A stretch of DNA of 64,000 nucleotides, taken from positions 3,835 through 67,834 of the forward strand of contig DATLYE010000091.1 of assembly GCA_035575135.1 (NCBI GenBank), given 5' to 3'. The number at the start of each line of letters is the position of its first letter. The first letter of the stretch is position 1. Both the position numbers and the translations under genes were made by a program. The stretch is from JANWXD01 sp035575135. Its GTDB lineage: Bacteria > Acidobacteriota > Terriglobia > Bryobacterales > Bryobacteraceae. This document shows positions 44,704 through 53,503 of this stretch, in pieces. The notes beneath the pieces are model-generated. The model made no database searches. It was not told the DNA's origin and worked only from the letters and a program-made list of their open reading frames with translations.

Positions 44704-45257
44704 TGACGCGATCGGACCTTTTCGACCAACTGGCCGCTGCGTTCGGCTATCCGCACGAGGACTACCTCGCGGTGCTGGAGCGCTGCCGGGCGGGGCTCGA
44801 GCAGGCAGCTCCCCAAGCCGCCGCCGCCCTGAGTCGCTTCATGGACGAGCTCAGTGCCTGCTCGCTGGAGGAAATCCAGGAACTCTATGTCCGCACCTTC
44901 GAGTTGAACCCGGTTTGCGCCCTTGAAATCGGCTGGCACCTGTTCGGGGAGAACTACGAGCGCGGGGAGTTTCTCGTGAAGCTGAGACAGGAGCTGCGGC
45001 GCTTCCAGGTCCCCGAGTCCCGCGAGCTCCCGGATCACGTGACGCACCTGCTGCCGCTGCTCGGCCGACTGCCGGCGCCTGAGGCGGCGACATTCGCGCG
45101 TGAGTTCCTTCTTCCGGTGCTCGGAAAAATCCAGGAGGCACTCGAGCGGGCCGCAAGCCCCTTCCGTCACTTGGCCGAAGCAGTCCGGCGCCTCTTGGCG
45201 GCCGGCGTGTCTGATTTCACCAGGGAGGCTGCTTATGACTACGTGGCAGTATCTTGA
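44703..45257 (+). CDS. narJ: nitrate reductase maturation chaperone NarJ
   Basis: A 184-residue helical chaperone of the TorD/NarJ family that inserts the Mo cofactor into NarG. Features: AAAFGYPHEDYLAVLERCRA, SLEEIQELYVRTFELNPVCA, LEIGWHLFGENYERGEFLVK, ELPDHVTHLLPLLGRLP. The 3' end overlaps narI by 23 bp. Confidence 0.93.
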   Translation: MTRSDLFDQLAAAFGYPHEDYLAVLERCRAGLEQAAPQAAAALSRFMDELSACSLEEIQELYVRTFELNPVCALEIGWHLFGENYERGEFLVKLRQELRRFQVPESRELPDHVTHLLPLLGRLPAPEAATFAREFLLPVLGKIQEALERAASPFRHLAEAVRRLLAAGVSDFTREAAYDYVAVS

Positions 45258-45939
45258 CCTGATTCTGTTCGCCATCTTGCCCTACGTCGTTTTCTTCACG
45301 TTCTTTTTGGTTACAATCGAACGCTACAGAAGGAGAAGTTTCACTTATTCAAGCTTGTCCTCACAGTTTCTCGAGAACCAGCAGCATTTCTGGGCGCTGG
45401 TGCCGTTCCATTACGGCATCCTGGTTGTCCTGGGCGGTCACATCGTGGCATTTCTTCTTCCGAACCAGATTCTGTGGTGGAACAGCCGTCCCTTGCGGTT
45501 GTACCTGCTCGAAATCACCGGACTGGTGTTCGCGCTGCTGGCGTTGGTCGGGCTGGTCGCCGCGATTGTGCGGCGCCTGACGGTGAGTAAGGTGCGGCGT
45601 GTGACCAGCGTGGGAGACTGGATCGTCTTCGCGCTTCTGCTGTTGCAGATCGCAAGCGGCATTGGCGTGGCGCTGGCCCATCCCTGGGGTTCGTCGTGGT
45701 TTGCCGCCGTGGCCACGCCCTACCTCTGGTCCCTGGTGAAGCTCAGCCCCGAGATCGGCTACGTGGCCGCCATGCCGCCGATGGTGAAATTCCACATCGT
45801 CAACGCCTACCTGCTCATCGGCTTCTTCCCCTTTACCCGCCTGGTCCACGTGCTCGTTGTGCCCAATCCGTACTTGTGGCGAAAGCCGCAGGTGGTGCGC
45901 TGGTACGGGAAATCGCCGGCCACCGGACCGGTTCGTTAG
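45235..45939 (+). CDS. narI: nitrate reductase gamma subunit NarI (cytochrome b)
   Basis: A 234-residue integral-membrane dihaem b subunit with five TM segments that oxidises quinol. Haem ligands are likely the two His pairs in LVPFHYGILVVLGGHIVAFL and VKFHIVNAYLLIGFFPFTRL followed by VHVLVVPNPYLWRKPQVV. GGGAGG is 6 nt before the ATG at 45235. The longer in-frame extension overlaps narJ and is not used. Confidence 0.95.
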   Translation: MTTWQYLDLILFAILPYVVFFTFFLVTIERYRRRSFTYSSLSSQFLENQQHFWALVPFHYGILVVLGGHIVAFLLPNQILWWNSRPLRLYLLEITGLVFALLALVGLVAAIVRRLTVSKVRRVTSVGDWIVFALLLLQIASGIGVALAHPWGSSWFAAVATPYLWSLVKLSPEIGYVAAMPPMVKFHIVNAYLLIGFFPFTRLVHVLVVPNPYLWRKPQVVRWYGKSPATGPVR

Positions 45940-45953
45940 GACAGGAGGCTCTC

Positions 45954-47282
45954 ATGGGCCGGATCCAAGGTACTCCGCGCCAAGCCCTGACCGCTGCGAC
46001 GCTCGGTTTCTTTGCCGGCTTCGCGGCGGTGGCCTTGTTCGGTCCCACGGCGCGCCGCTTTCAGGAGGTCATGCAGTTAAGCCCGCTGGCCGTAGGCTTC
46101 CTGGTCGCGATGCCATCGCTGTCCGGTTCGTTGCTCCGCATCCCGTTTTCCGCCTGGGTTGACACAACCGGGGGCCGCAAGCCTTTTCTAACCCTGCTCG
46201 GGCTTTCGGTGGCCGGCATGGCGGGGCTGACCGGCGTGGTCTATTGGCTCTACCCCGACCAATTAACTCCGTCCCTCTATCCCTTGCTCTTGATGCTCGG
46301 TATCCTGTGCGGGTGCGGTATCGCCACCTTTAGCGTAGGAATCAGTCAGGTGGCCTACTGGTTTCCGCAGCGCCGGCAGGGACGTGCCTTGGCCATTTTC
46401 GCCGGCGTCGGCAACCTCGCTCCCGGTATTTTCTCGTTCCTCCTGCCGGTGGCGCTCTCGTCTCTGGGACTGGCAGGATCTTACCTTATCTGGCTGTTGT
46501 TTCTCATAGCCGGGACCGTCCTCTACGCCTTGCTGGGGCGCAACGCCTGGTACTTCCAGTTTCTCGGTCACGGCTTGAGTGCGGAGGCGGCGCGGGCCGA
46601 AGCGCTGCGTCTCGGCCAGGAACTCTTTCCCACAGGAAGCCTTAGCGCAAGCCTCCGCATCTCGGCTAGGGTGTGGCGCACTTGGGCGCTCGTGATAGTC
46701 TACTTCACAACATTCGGCGGATTCATCGGACTGACGGCGTGGTTGCCCACCTATTGGCAGTCCTTCTTCGGCGTCAGCGCCGTCGTGGCAGGAGGCCTGA
46801 CTGCCCTCTACTCCGTGCTGACCTCCCTCATCCGCATCGCCGGGGGCGTCCTATCCGACCACTTGCGGGAAGGCGGTGAGAACACGGCGGTTCTCGCGCT
46901 GCTCATCATGCTTGCAGGCGCCTTGGTCATGACGACGTCTCACCAGTTCGAGTTGTCGGTCCCCGGAGAAATCCTGCTCGCTGTCGGTATGGGCATCACC
47001 AATGCCGCGGTCTTCAAAATGGTGCCCAAAGAAGTGCCGCAGGCGGTTGGGGGCGCAGCGGGATGGGTGGGCGGACTCGGGGCCTTCGGCGGATTCGTCA
47101 TCCCCCCTGTGATGGGCTTCGCCGTACGGGATCTGGGCCAGTCCGGTTACGCCATCGGTTACGTCGTCTTCATCTTCCTGGCGCTTCTGTCGCTGGCGGC
47201 GGTCTGGATTCTCAAATACGCAGAGCGGGCACCGCAGATCGAAGTTCAGCCGGCGGTGCGGGAGGAAGCAGGCCGTGGCTAG
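45954..47282 (+). CDS. narK: nitrate/nitrite transporter NarK (MFS)
   Basis: A 442-residue MFS transporter with about 12 TM segments. NarK-family motifs: GFLVAMPSLSGSLLRIPFSA, the Gly-rich CGCGIATFSVGISQVAYWFP (with QRRQGRALAIFAGVGNLAPG), and the second nitrate signature GGLGAFGGFVIPPVMGFAVR. It moves nitrate in and nitrite out. It follows narI by 14 bp, and its stop overlaps actA by 8 bp. Confidence 0.94.
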   Translation: MGRIQGTPRQALTAATLGFFAGFAAVALFGPTARRFQEVMQLSPLAVGFLVAMPSLSGSLLRIPFSAWVDTTGGRKPFLTLLGLSVAGMAGLTGVVYWLYPDQLTPSLYPLLLMLGILCGCGIATFSVGISQVAYWFPQRRQGRALAIFAGVGNLAPGIFSFLLPVALSSLGLAGSYLIWLLFLIAGTVLYALLGRNAWYFQFLGHGLSAEAARAEALRLGQELFPTGSLSASLRISARVWRTWALVIVYFTTFGGFIGLTAWLPTYWQSFFGVSAVVAGGLTALYSVLTSLIRIAGGVLSDHLREGGENTAVLALLIMLAGALVMTTSHQFELSVPGEILLAVGMGITNAAVFKMVPKEVPQAVGGAAGWVGGLGAFGGFVIPPVMGFAVRDLGQSGYAIGYVVFIFLALLSLAAVWILKYAERAPQIEVQPAVREEAGRG

Positions 47283-47928
47283 CCGTTTGACCGCCATCCT
47301 GCTGGCGCTGGCTTCGGCTTACAGCCTGCTGTTGTTGCGGCCCAAGATAGGCTCTTTCCGGCTACCGGGAAACCAGCAGGGCTACGAACCGGTGCAGCCG
47401 ATCGCTTACTCGCACCGTTTGCATGCCGGAGAGTTGCAGATTCCTTGCTTGTACTGCCACTTTAGCGCCGAAAGGAGCCGGCACGCCGGGATCCCGGCCG
47501 CCAGCATATGCATGAACTGCCATCGCTTCGTTACTGCGCCGCTCGGTGCGTTGCGCGCGGAGGACGCATTGGCGTCCAAAGAAAAACGAGCGCCTCGCCT
47601 GATTGTCTCACCGGAACTGCAGAAGTTATATGACGCGCTTGCGCTCAACGAGAAACGCGAGCCTGATCCGTCGCGCAGGCCGCGGCCGATTGCCTGGGTC
47701 CGGGTCTACCGGCTGCCCGACTTCGTGTACTTCGACCATCGGGCTCACGTTAACGCCGGAGTTGCCTGCCAGCAATGTCATGGACCTGTGGAAACCATGG
47801 AGCGCGTGCGGCAAGTGTCGGACCTGAGCATGGGTTGGTGCGTGAACTGCCACCGTCAAGCAAACCAGGCGGGCATCAATGGCCGGCAGGTGCACGCCTC
47901 CACGGACTGCGCCGCCTGCCACTTCTGA
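47275..47928 (+). CDS. actA: ACIII subunit A, pentahaem cytochrome c
   Basis: A 217-residue membrane-anchored cytochrome c with an N-terminal TM (LTAILLALASAYSLLLLRP) and five CXXCH sites: CLYCH (C58), CMNCH (C79), CQQCH, CVNCH and CAACH at the C-terminus. This matches ActA of alternative complex III, which passes electrons from ActB toward ActE and soluble cytochrome c. GTG start within the narK 3' end (8-bp overlap), so nar and act are one unit. Confidence 0.95.
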   Translation: MASRLTAILLALASAYSLLLLRPKIGSFRLPGNQQGYEPVQPIAYSHRLHAGELQIPCLYCHFSAERSRHAGIPAASICMNCHRFVTAPLGALRAEDALASKEKRAPRLIVSPELQKLYDALALNEKREPDPSRRPRPIAWVRVYRLPDFVYFDHRAHVNAGVACQQCHGPVETMERVRQVSDLSMGWCVNCHRQANQAGINGRQVHASTDCAACHF

Positions 47929-47939
47929 GGGAAGGCATC

Positions 47940-50900
47940 ATGAGGGCCGACGAACCCAAGAGATATTGGAAAAGCCTGGCGGAACGGGAGGGCGGAGCCG
48001 CGTACTCAGAGCGAGCCGCCGCCGAGTTTGACGAAACGCCGTTCGCCGCCGGTCCGTTGGGCAGTCGCCGGAGTTTCCTGCAGGCGGCAGGCTTCAGTTT
48101 TGCAGGAGCTTTGCTGGCGGGTTGCCGCCGTGCTCCCGTCGAGAAGGCTGCCCCATGGCTGGAGCAGCCCGAGGAGATCATCGCAGGCCGGTCTTACTAC
48201 TACACCTCCACTTGCGGCGCCTGTCCGGCCGGATGCGGCCTCTTGGTCAAGACTCGCGACGGCCGCCCCATCAAACTGGAGGGCAACCCGGACCACCCGC
48301 TGTCGCGCGGCGGCCTGTGCGCTGTGGGACAGGCCTCGATCCTGGGCCTCTATGACAGCCTTCGCCCGAAGCAGCCGCTCCTGCGGGGCAGGGCGGTCTC
48401 CTGGCAGGAGGCGGACCGCGAGGTTCTCAAGGCGCTGGCCGAGGCGCGCCGCAGCGGCGGTGCGGTGCGGTACCTCAGTGGGACCCTCACCAGCCCTTCG
48501 CGCCTTCGTATGATCCGCCAGCTCCTGTCCGGCCTTCCCGATGGCCGGCACGTCATCTACGACACGTTGCCCGCGGCCGCCGTGCTGGATGCTCATGAGC
48601 GCACTCATGGCGTGCGCGCGCTCCCTCATTATCGTTTCGACCGCGCAAACGTCGTCGCTAGCTTCGATGCCGACTTTCTGGGGACGTGGTTGTCGCCGGT
48701 AGAATTCACCGCCGGCTACAGCCGGCTGCGCAGGCCCTTTGAGCAGAGCCCGCAGATGTCCTATCACGTCCAGTTCGAGGCACGCCTGTCTCTGACCGGA
48801 AGCAAAGCCGACCGCCGCATCCGGATCGCTCCCGAGGAATTGCCCTGGTACTTGGCGCAACTCTGCGCGCGGCTGGAGGTCAAAGCGCAGCGCTCTTCCG
48901 GGGCCAGGCTCGAGTCTTTGCCGATACTCGACGACGTCGCGGAACGGCTCTGGCAGGCTCGCGGCCGGAGCCTGGTGGTTTGCGGCGCCGAACACTTGGA
49001 CGCCCAGCTGCTTGCCAACTACGCCAACGAATTGCTTGGTAATTACGGGACAACATTGGATCTCCGCCGCCCCTCCCTACAGCGCCAGGCTCGTCCCGGC
49101 GACTTCGCAGAACTACTGGAAGAGATTGCGACCGGCCGGATTGCGGTGCTGTTCCTGGACGGAGTCAACCCCGTCTATGATCTGCCCGATGGCGAGCAAC
49201 TGGCTCGCCGGCTGCGCAAACTCCCCCTCGTTGTCTCCCTCGCTGAGCGTCTCGACGAATCCGCCGAAGCAGCCGCAGTGGTTTGTCCGGATCAGCACTA
49301 TCTGGAATGCTGGGGCGACGCCGAGCCCGTCCGCGGCCTTTTCGGAGTACAGCAACCGTTAATTCCGCCTTTGCGCGGGCGTGCCGCCCTCGAAAGCCTG
49401 GCGATCTGGGCGGGCGCACCGAAATCCGCCGCCGACATCGTACGCGAAACCTGGGAGCGCGAGATCTTTCCCCGCTGCAAAGCCAAGGAGGAGTCTTTCG
49501 AACGTTTCTGGGAACGAGTGTTGCATGAAGGATGGGTGGAGGCGGAGATCGAGCACCCCGGTCCTGCCTTCAATCCCGCGCCCGCGCAAGCCTCCCTGCA
49601 CCGTGTGACAAGACCCGCTGTCGCCGGCCTGACTCTCGTCGCCTACCCCAAGATCGCCTTGCTGGACGGACGCCATGCGTACAACCCGTGGCTCCAGGAG
49701 TTGCCGGACCCCATCACGAAGGCCACGTGGGACAACTATGCCTGTCTGGCGCCGGCCACCGCGCGCAAGCTGGGCCTCACGGACGGGGACATGGTGCGGC
49801 TCGAAGCCGGCCCGGAACGCGCGGTCGAGCTGCCGGTGCTCGTGCAACCCGGGCAGCACGACAACGTCGTCGCGGTCGCTCTGGGCTACGGCGGGCATCT
49901 TACGCGCCGGTTTGCGAACCTGGGCCCACGCTGGCTCGGCTGGCGGCCCTCCGTAAACGCCGGCGGCTATGTGGGAGAGAACATTGCGCCCCTGCTCGAG
50001 CGCGACGGCGGTACGGTGCGTTGGACCCGCAGCGGCGTCCGCCTTGTGCCCACCGGCAAGCGGCTCGCGCTTGCCGTGACCCAGGATCATCACACGTTGA
50101 CGGTCCCTCCACGGCTGGCAGCCGCCGACCTAGGCAGGCGCCCAATTATCGAAGAGACCACACTCGAGGCGTTCCAGAAGGATCCGCGCGCCGGAGCCCA
50201 AGGGCACCCGCCCCCCGCGGAAGACCTCTGGCCCCGGGATCACACGTTTCCGGGCCACCGCTGGATGATGTTCGTGGATTTGACTGCCTGCACGGGTTGC
50301 TCCGCTTGTGTGATCGCCTGCCAGGTGGAGAACAACGTCCCGGTCGTGGGCAAGGATGAGGTGCGGCGTAAACGCGAAATGCACTGGATCCGAATTGACC
50401 GGTACTACTCAGGCCCTCTCGGCGACGTAGACGTGGCTTTCCAGCCCATGATGTGCCAGCACTGCGAACATGCGCCTTGTGAAACCGTATGCCCCGTGCT
50501 GGCCACGGTCCACAGCAGCGAAGGGCTCAACCAGCAGGTCTACAATCGCTGCATCGGCACGCGGTATTGCGAAAACAACTGCCCCTACAAAGTGCGGCGC
50601 TTCAACTGGTTTGATTACGCTCGCGACGACCGTTTGGCAAACACGGTGCTGAACCCCGACGTCACCGTGCGTTCGCGGGGCGTCATGGAGAAGTGCACGT
50701 TCTGCGTGCAGCGGATTCAGGAAGCCCGTCTGGAAGCCAGACGCCGGGGCGAGCCTTTGCGGGACGGCGAGGTGCAGACGGCGTGCCAGCAATCGTGCCC
50801 TGCTCAGGCGATCGTCTTCGGCGACGCCAACGATCCAGCGAGTAAAGTCTCGCAGCTGCTCAAGAGCGGGCGCGCTTACCGCGTGCTTGAAGAAATCAAC

Positions 50901-50975
50901 GTCAGGCCGTCGGTAACCTATCTCCGGCTGGTGCGCAATCGGCGGGAGGCGGAAGAGGAGGAGCGCCATGGCTGA
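47940..50975 (+). CDS. actB: ACIII subunit B, fused molybdopterin-like and Fe-S protein
   Basis: A 1011-residue protein. A Tat-lipoprotein-like signal is present: SRRSFLQAAGFSFAGALLAGC (RR at 43-44, lipobox Cys 62). The B1 part keeps an Fe-S Cys set (TSTCGACPAGCGLLV, GLCAVGQ) but not an intact Mo site, as in known ActB. The B2 part has ferredoxin motifs CTGCSACVIACQVENNVPVV, CQHCEHAPCETVCPV, CIGTRYCENNCPYKVRRFNW, CTFCVQRI and CQQSCP. It oxidises menaquinol with ActC. Gap to actA is 11 bp; it overlaps actC by 8 bp. Confidence 0.95.
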   Translation: MRADEPKRYWKSLAEREGGAAYSERAAAEFDETPFAAGPLGSRRSFLQAAGFSFAGALLAGCRRAPVEKAAPWLEQPEEIIAGRSYYYTSTCGACPAGCGLLVKTRDGRPIKLEGNPDHPLSRGGLCAVGQASILGLYDSLRPKQPLLRGRAVSWQEADREVLKALAEARRSGGAVRYLSGTLTSPSRLRMIRQLLSGLPDGRHVIYDTLPAAAVLDAHERTHGVRALPHYRFDRANVVASFDADFLGTWLSPVEFTAGYSRLRRPFEQSPQMSYHVQFEARLSLTGSKADRRIRIAPEELPWYLAQLCARLEVKAQRSSGARLESLPILDDVAERLWQARGRSLVVCGAEHLDAQLLANYANELLGNYGTTLDLRRPSLQRQARPGDFAELLEEIATGRIAVLFLDGVNPVYDLPDGEQLARRLRKLPLVVSLAERLDESAEAAAVVCPDQHYLECWGDAEPVRGLFGVQQPLIPPLRGRAALESLAIWAGAPKSAADIVRETWEREIFPRCKAKEESFERFWERVLHEGWVEAEIEHPGPAFNPAPAQASLHRVTRPAVAGLTLVAYPKIALLDGRHAYNPWLQELPDPITKATWDNYACLAPATARKLGLTDGDMVRLEAGPERAVELPVLVQPGQHDNVVAVALGYGGHLTRRFANLGPRWLGWRPSVNAGGYVGENIAPLLERDGGTVRWTRSGVRLVPTGKRLALAVTQDHHTLTVPPRLAAADLGRRPIIEETTLEAFQKDPRAGAQGHPPPAEDLWPRDHTFPGHRWMMFVDLTACTGCSACVIACQVENNVPVVGKDEVRRKREMHWIRIDRYYSGPLGDVDVAFQPMMCQHCEHAPCETVCPVLATVHSSEGLNQQVYNRCIGTRYCENNCPYKVRRFNWFDYARDDRLANTVLNPDVTVRSRGVMEKCTFCVQRIQEARLEARRRGEPLRDGEVQTACQQSCPAQAIVFGDANDPASKVSQLLKSGRAYRVLEEINVRPSVTYLRLVRNRREAEEEERHG

Positions 50976-52377
50976 ACTGGCTCTGCTTGCGCCTGAGCCT
51001 CTCATTGCCGGTGGCAAGCGCCCCGGTCAAGTGACGTCGGAGATCCTGGCCACCACCGAACGCCGCGCTTCGCCGTTGTGGTGGGCGGGCTTCCTCGTCG
51101 CCTTCGGCGCGCTGGCTGCAGGCATCGCCTCGGTGGCGTACCTGTTCTCGACCGGTGTCGGCACTTGGGGACTGAATAATACGGTGGGCTGGGCTTTCGA
51201 CATCACCAATTTCGTGTTCTGGATCGGCATCGGTCACGCCGGCACACTGATCTCGGCAATACTGTACCTGTTCCGCCAACGCTGGCGCACTTCCGTGAAC
51301 CGCTCCGCCGAAGCGATGACGATCTTTGCGGTCATTTGTGCCGGTATTTTTCCCGTGATCCACCTCGGCCGGCCCTGGCTCGCTTACTGGATTTTTCCTT
51401 ATCCCAACACTCGCGGTCCTCTGTGGATCAATTTCCGCTCGCCGCTTGCCTGGGATGCTTTTGCCATTACGACCTACTTCCTGATCTCGCTGACCTTCTG
51501 GTACCTGGGGATGATCCCGGACTTGGCCACCTTGCGCGACCACACTCCCTCCCGGTTCCGCCGCAGACTCTACGCGTTTTTCAGTCTGGGCTGGGATGGC
51601 TCCTTCCGCACCTGGCTCCGCTATGAGACGGTCTACATGCTGCTGGCGGGTTTGGCCACTCCTCTGGTGGTCTCCGTGCACACGATCGTGAGCTGGGACT
51701 TCGCCACCTCGGTCATCCCCGGCTGGCACACCACCATCTTTCCGCCTTATTTTGTGGCGGGTGCGATCTTTTCGGGCATGGCAATGGTGCTGACGCTCGT
51801 AATCGTAGCTCGCAAGGTGATGCGGCTCGAGGACTACATCACACCGCGGCACATCGACGCAATGTGCAAGTTCCTGCTCCTGACGAGCGGAATTGTCGGA
51901 CTGGCTTATGCCACGGAGTTCCTAACGGCCTTTTACTCCGAGAACCGCTACGAGCAATTCGTATTTCTGAATCGGGCACTGGGACCTTATGCGTGGGGGT
52001 ACTGGATCATGGTGGTGGCGAACGTGCTGATTCCACAGTTGTTGTGGTTCCGCCGCCTGAGGCGCAGCACGGCTGCGGTCTTCGCAATCTCGATTCTGAT
52101 CAACGTAGGGATGTGGTTCGAACGATTCATCATCATTGTGACTTCTTTGCACCGCGACTATCTCCCCGCAAATTGGACGATGTACCGGCCCACGCTGATC
52201 GAAGTGGGCACCCTCGTGGGGAGCTTTGGGCTATTCTTCACGTGCTTTCTGTTGTTTTGCCGGTTCCTGCCGGTGATTTCCATGAGTGAAGTCAAGGGCG
52301 CCATTCAGTTCGGCCGGTCCCGGCCCGGAACCCCTGCCCCGGAGGAGTCGCCACTGCCTGCGGAGGTGCACCCGTGA
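50968..52377 (+). CDS. actC: ACIII subunit C, NrfD-like quinol-binding protein
   Basis: A 469-residue polytopic membrane protein (about 10 TM) of the NrfD/ActC type. Segments include NNTVGWAFDITNFVFWIGIG, HAGTLISAILYLFRQRW, FPVIHLGRPWLAYWIFPYPN, and VSVHTIVSWDFATSVIPGWH. The quinol site is shared with ActB. Overlaps actD by GTGA. Confidence 0.95.
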   Translation: MAELALLAPEPLIAGGKRPGQVTSEILATTERRASPLWWAGFLVAFGALAAGIASVAYLFSTGVGTWGLNNTVGWAFDITNFVFWIGIGHAGTLISAILYLFRQRWRTSVNRSAEAMTIFAVICAGIFPVIHLGRPWLAYWIFPYPNTRGPLWINFRSPLAWDAFAITTYFLISLTFWYLGMIPDLATLRDHTPSRFRRRLYAFFSLGWDGSFRTWLRYETVYMLLAGLATPLVVSVHTIVSWDFATSVIPGWHTTIFPPYFVAGAIFSGMAMVLTLVIVARKVMRLEDYITPRHIDAMCKFLLLTSGIVGLAYATEFLTAFYSENRYEQFVFLNRALGPYAWGYWIMVVANVLIPQLLWFRRLRRSTAAVFAISILINVGMWFERFIIIVTSLHRDYLPANWTMYRPTLIEVGTLVGSFGLFFTCFLLFCRFLPVISMSEVKGAIQFGRSRPGTPAPEESPLPAEVHP

Positions 52378-52901
52378 CGCGCAGGTTACTCATCGGTCTG
52401 TACGAAACCGAGGACGACATTTTGGCAGCCGCGGAAGCGGCGCGCCTGCGAGGGATGAAAGTGGTGGACGTCTACTCGCCTTACTTCGTCCATGGCCTGG
52501 ACCGGGCGATGGGTCTCCCTCCCTCGAAGTTGCCTTGGGTATGTTTCGCGTTGGGCGTCTCGGGGGCCGCCTTCAAGGTGTGGTTCGAATACTGGACCAC
52601 GGCCTCCAACTGGCCCGTCAACGTCGGCGGCAAGCCGTGGAATTCCTTGCCGGCCTTTGTGCCAATCACCTTCGAAGTGATGGTGCTGTTTGCCGGTCTC
52701 AGCACGGTGTTGGCATTCTTCTTGGTGAGCCGGCTGTGGCCCGGGCGGGGGGCGGTCCCCCTTGCGCCTCGAACGACCGACGACCGCTTCGGCCTGGTCA
52801 TCGAGGAGACGGCTTACTTTGACGCCCCCGCCGTGCGCCGCTTCTTCGAGGAATCGCGGGCCGTGGAGATCTGTGAGCGCATGATGGAGGAGGCGGCATG
52901 A
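52374..52901 (+). CDS. actD: ACIII subunit D (DUF3341)
   Basis: A 175-residue protein with two TM helices (WVCFALGVSGAAFKVWFEYW and FVPITFEVMVLFAGLSTVLA) and the DUF3341 motif GLYETEDDILAAAEAARLRG with YSPYFVHGLDRAMGLPPSKL. It clamps ActC and ActF. GTG start overlapping actC; ends on actE (ATGA). Confidence 0.94.
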   Translation: MTRRLLIGLYETEDDILAAAEAARLRGMKVVDVYSPYFVHGLDRAMGLPPSKLPWVCFALGVSGAAFKVWFEYWTTASNWPVNVGGKPWNSLPAFVPITFEVMVLFAGLSTVLAFFLVSRLWPGRGAVPLAPRTTDDRFGLVIEETAYFDAPAVRRFFEESRAVEICERMMEEAA

Positions 52902-53503
52902 CACGCCTGAACGTCTTTCTCCTGGCAGTGTTCTTGTTCCTGGCGGGCGCCAACTGGCTGGTCGAGCCGGACCCGGCACGTCCCAACTACGAGTACCTGC
53001 CCGAGATGGTGCGGTCGCCGGCTTACGAGTCCTTTTCCCTCAACGAACACTTCCCGGACGGCATCACCCTCCAGCCTCCCGTGCCGGGCACGCTCCCGCG
53101 GGGCTTGACACACCTTCCCTATGCGGGAACCGCCGGAGAAGCGGTCCGCGCCGGCCGGGAATTGACAAATCCCCTCTCGCTGAAAGACCCGCGAGTTCTC
53201 GAGCGCGGAGCCTTCCTCTACAGCACGTATTGCATGCCGTGCCACGGAGCAGGCGGTGCAGGAGACGGACCGGTTGCCCTGAGGGGCTATCCGGCTCCCC
53301 CCAATCTCCTCACGGGAAAAGCAACACAATATCCGGACGGCCAGCTCTTTCACATCGTGAGTTACGGGCAGAAAAACATGCCCGGATACGCCGCACAGCT
53401 GACGCAGGCGGATCGCTGGAAAGTCATCCTGTACGTCCGCGCCCTCCAGCAGGAGGCGGCTCAAAAAGCCGTCACAGCCGCCGTGGAGTTGAAAAAGCCA
53501 TGA
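52898..53503 (+). CDS. actE: ACIII subunit E, monohaem cytochrome c
   Basis: A 201-residue protein with a signal/anchor (LNVFLLAVFLFLAGANWLV), and one haem site CMPCHG (YSTYCMPCHGAGGAGDG) with a distal Met candidate in NMPGYAAQLTQADRWK. It is the exit haem subunit of ACIII. It overlaps both neighbours by ATGA. Confidence 0.94.
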   Translation: MTRLNVFLLAVFLFLAGANWLVEPDPARPNYEYLPEMVRSPAYESFSLNEHFPDGITLQPPVPGTLPRGLTHLPYAGTAGEAVRAGRELTNPLSLKDPRVLERGAFLYSTYCMPCHGAGGAGDGPVALRGYPAPPNLLTGKATQYPDGQLFHIVSYGQKNMPGYAAQLTQADRWKVILYVRALQQEAAQKAVTAAVELKKP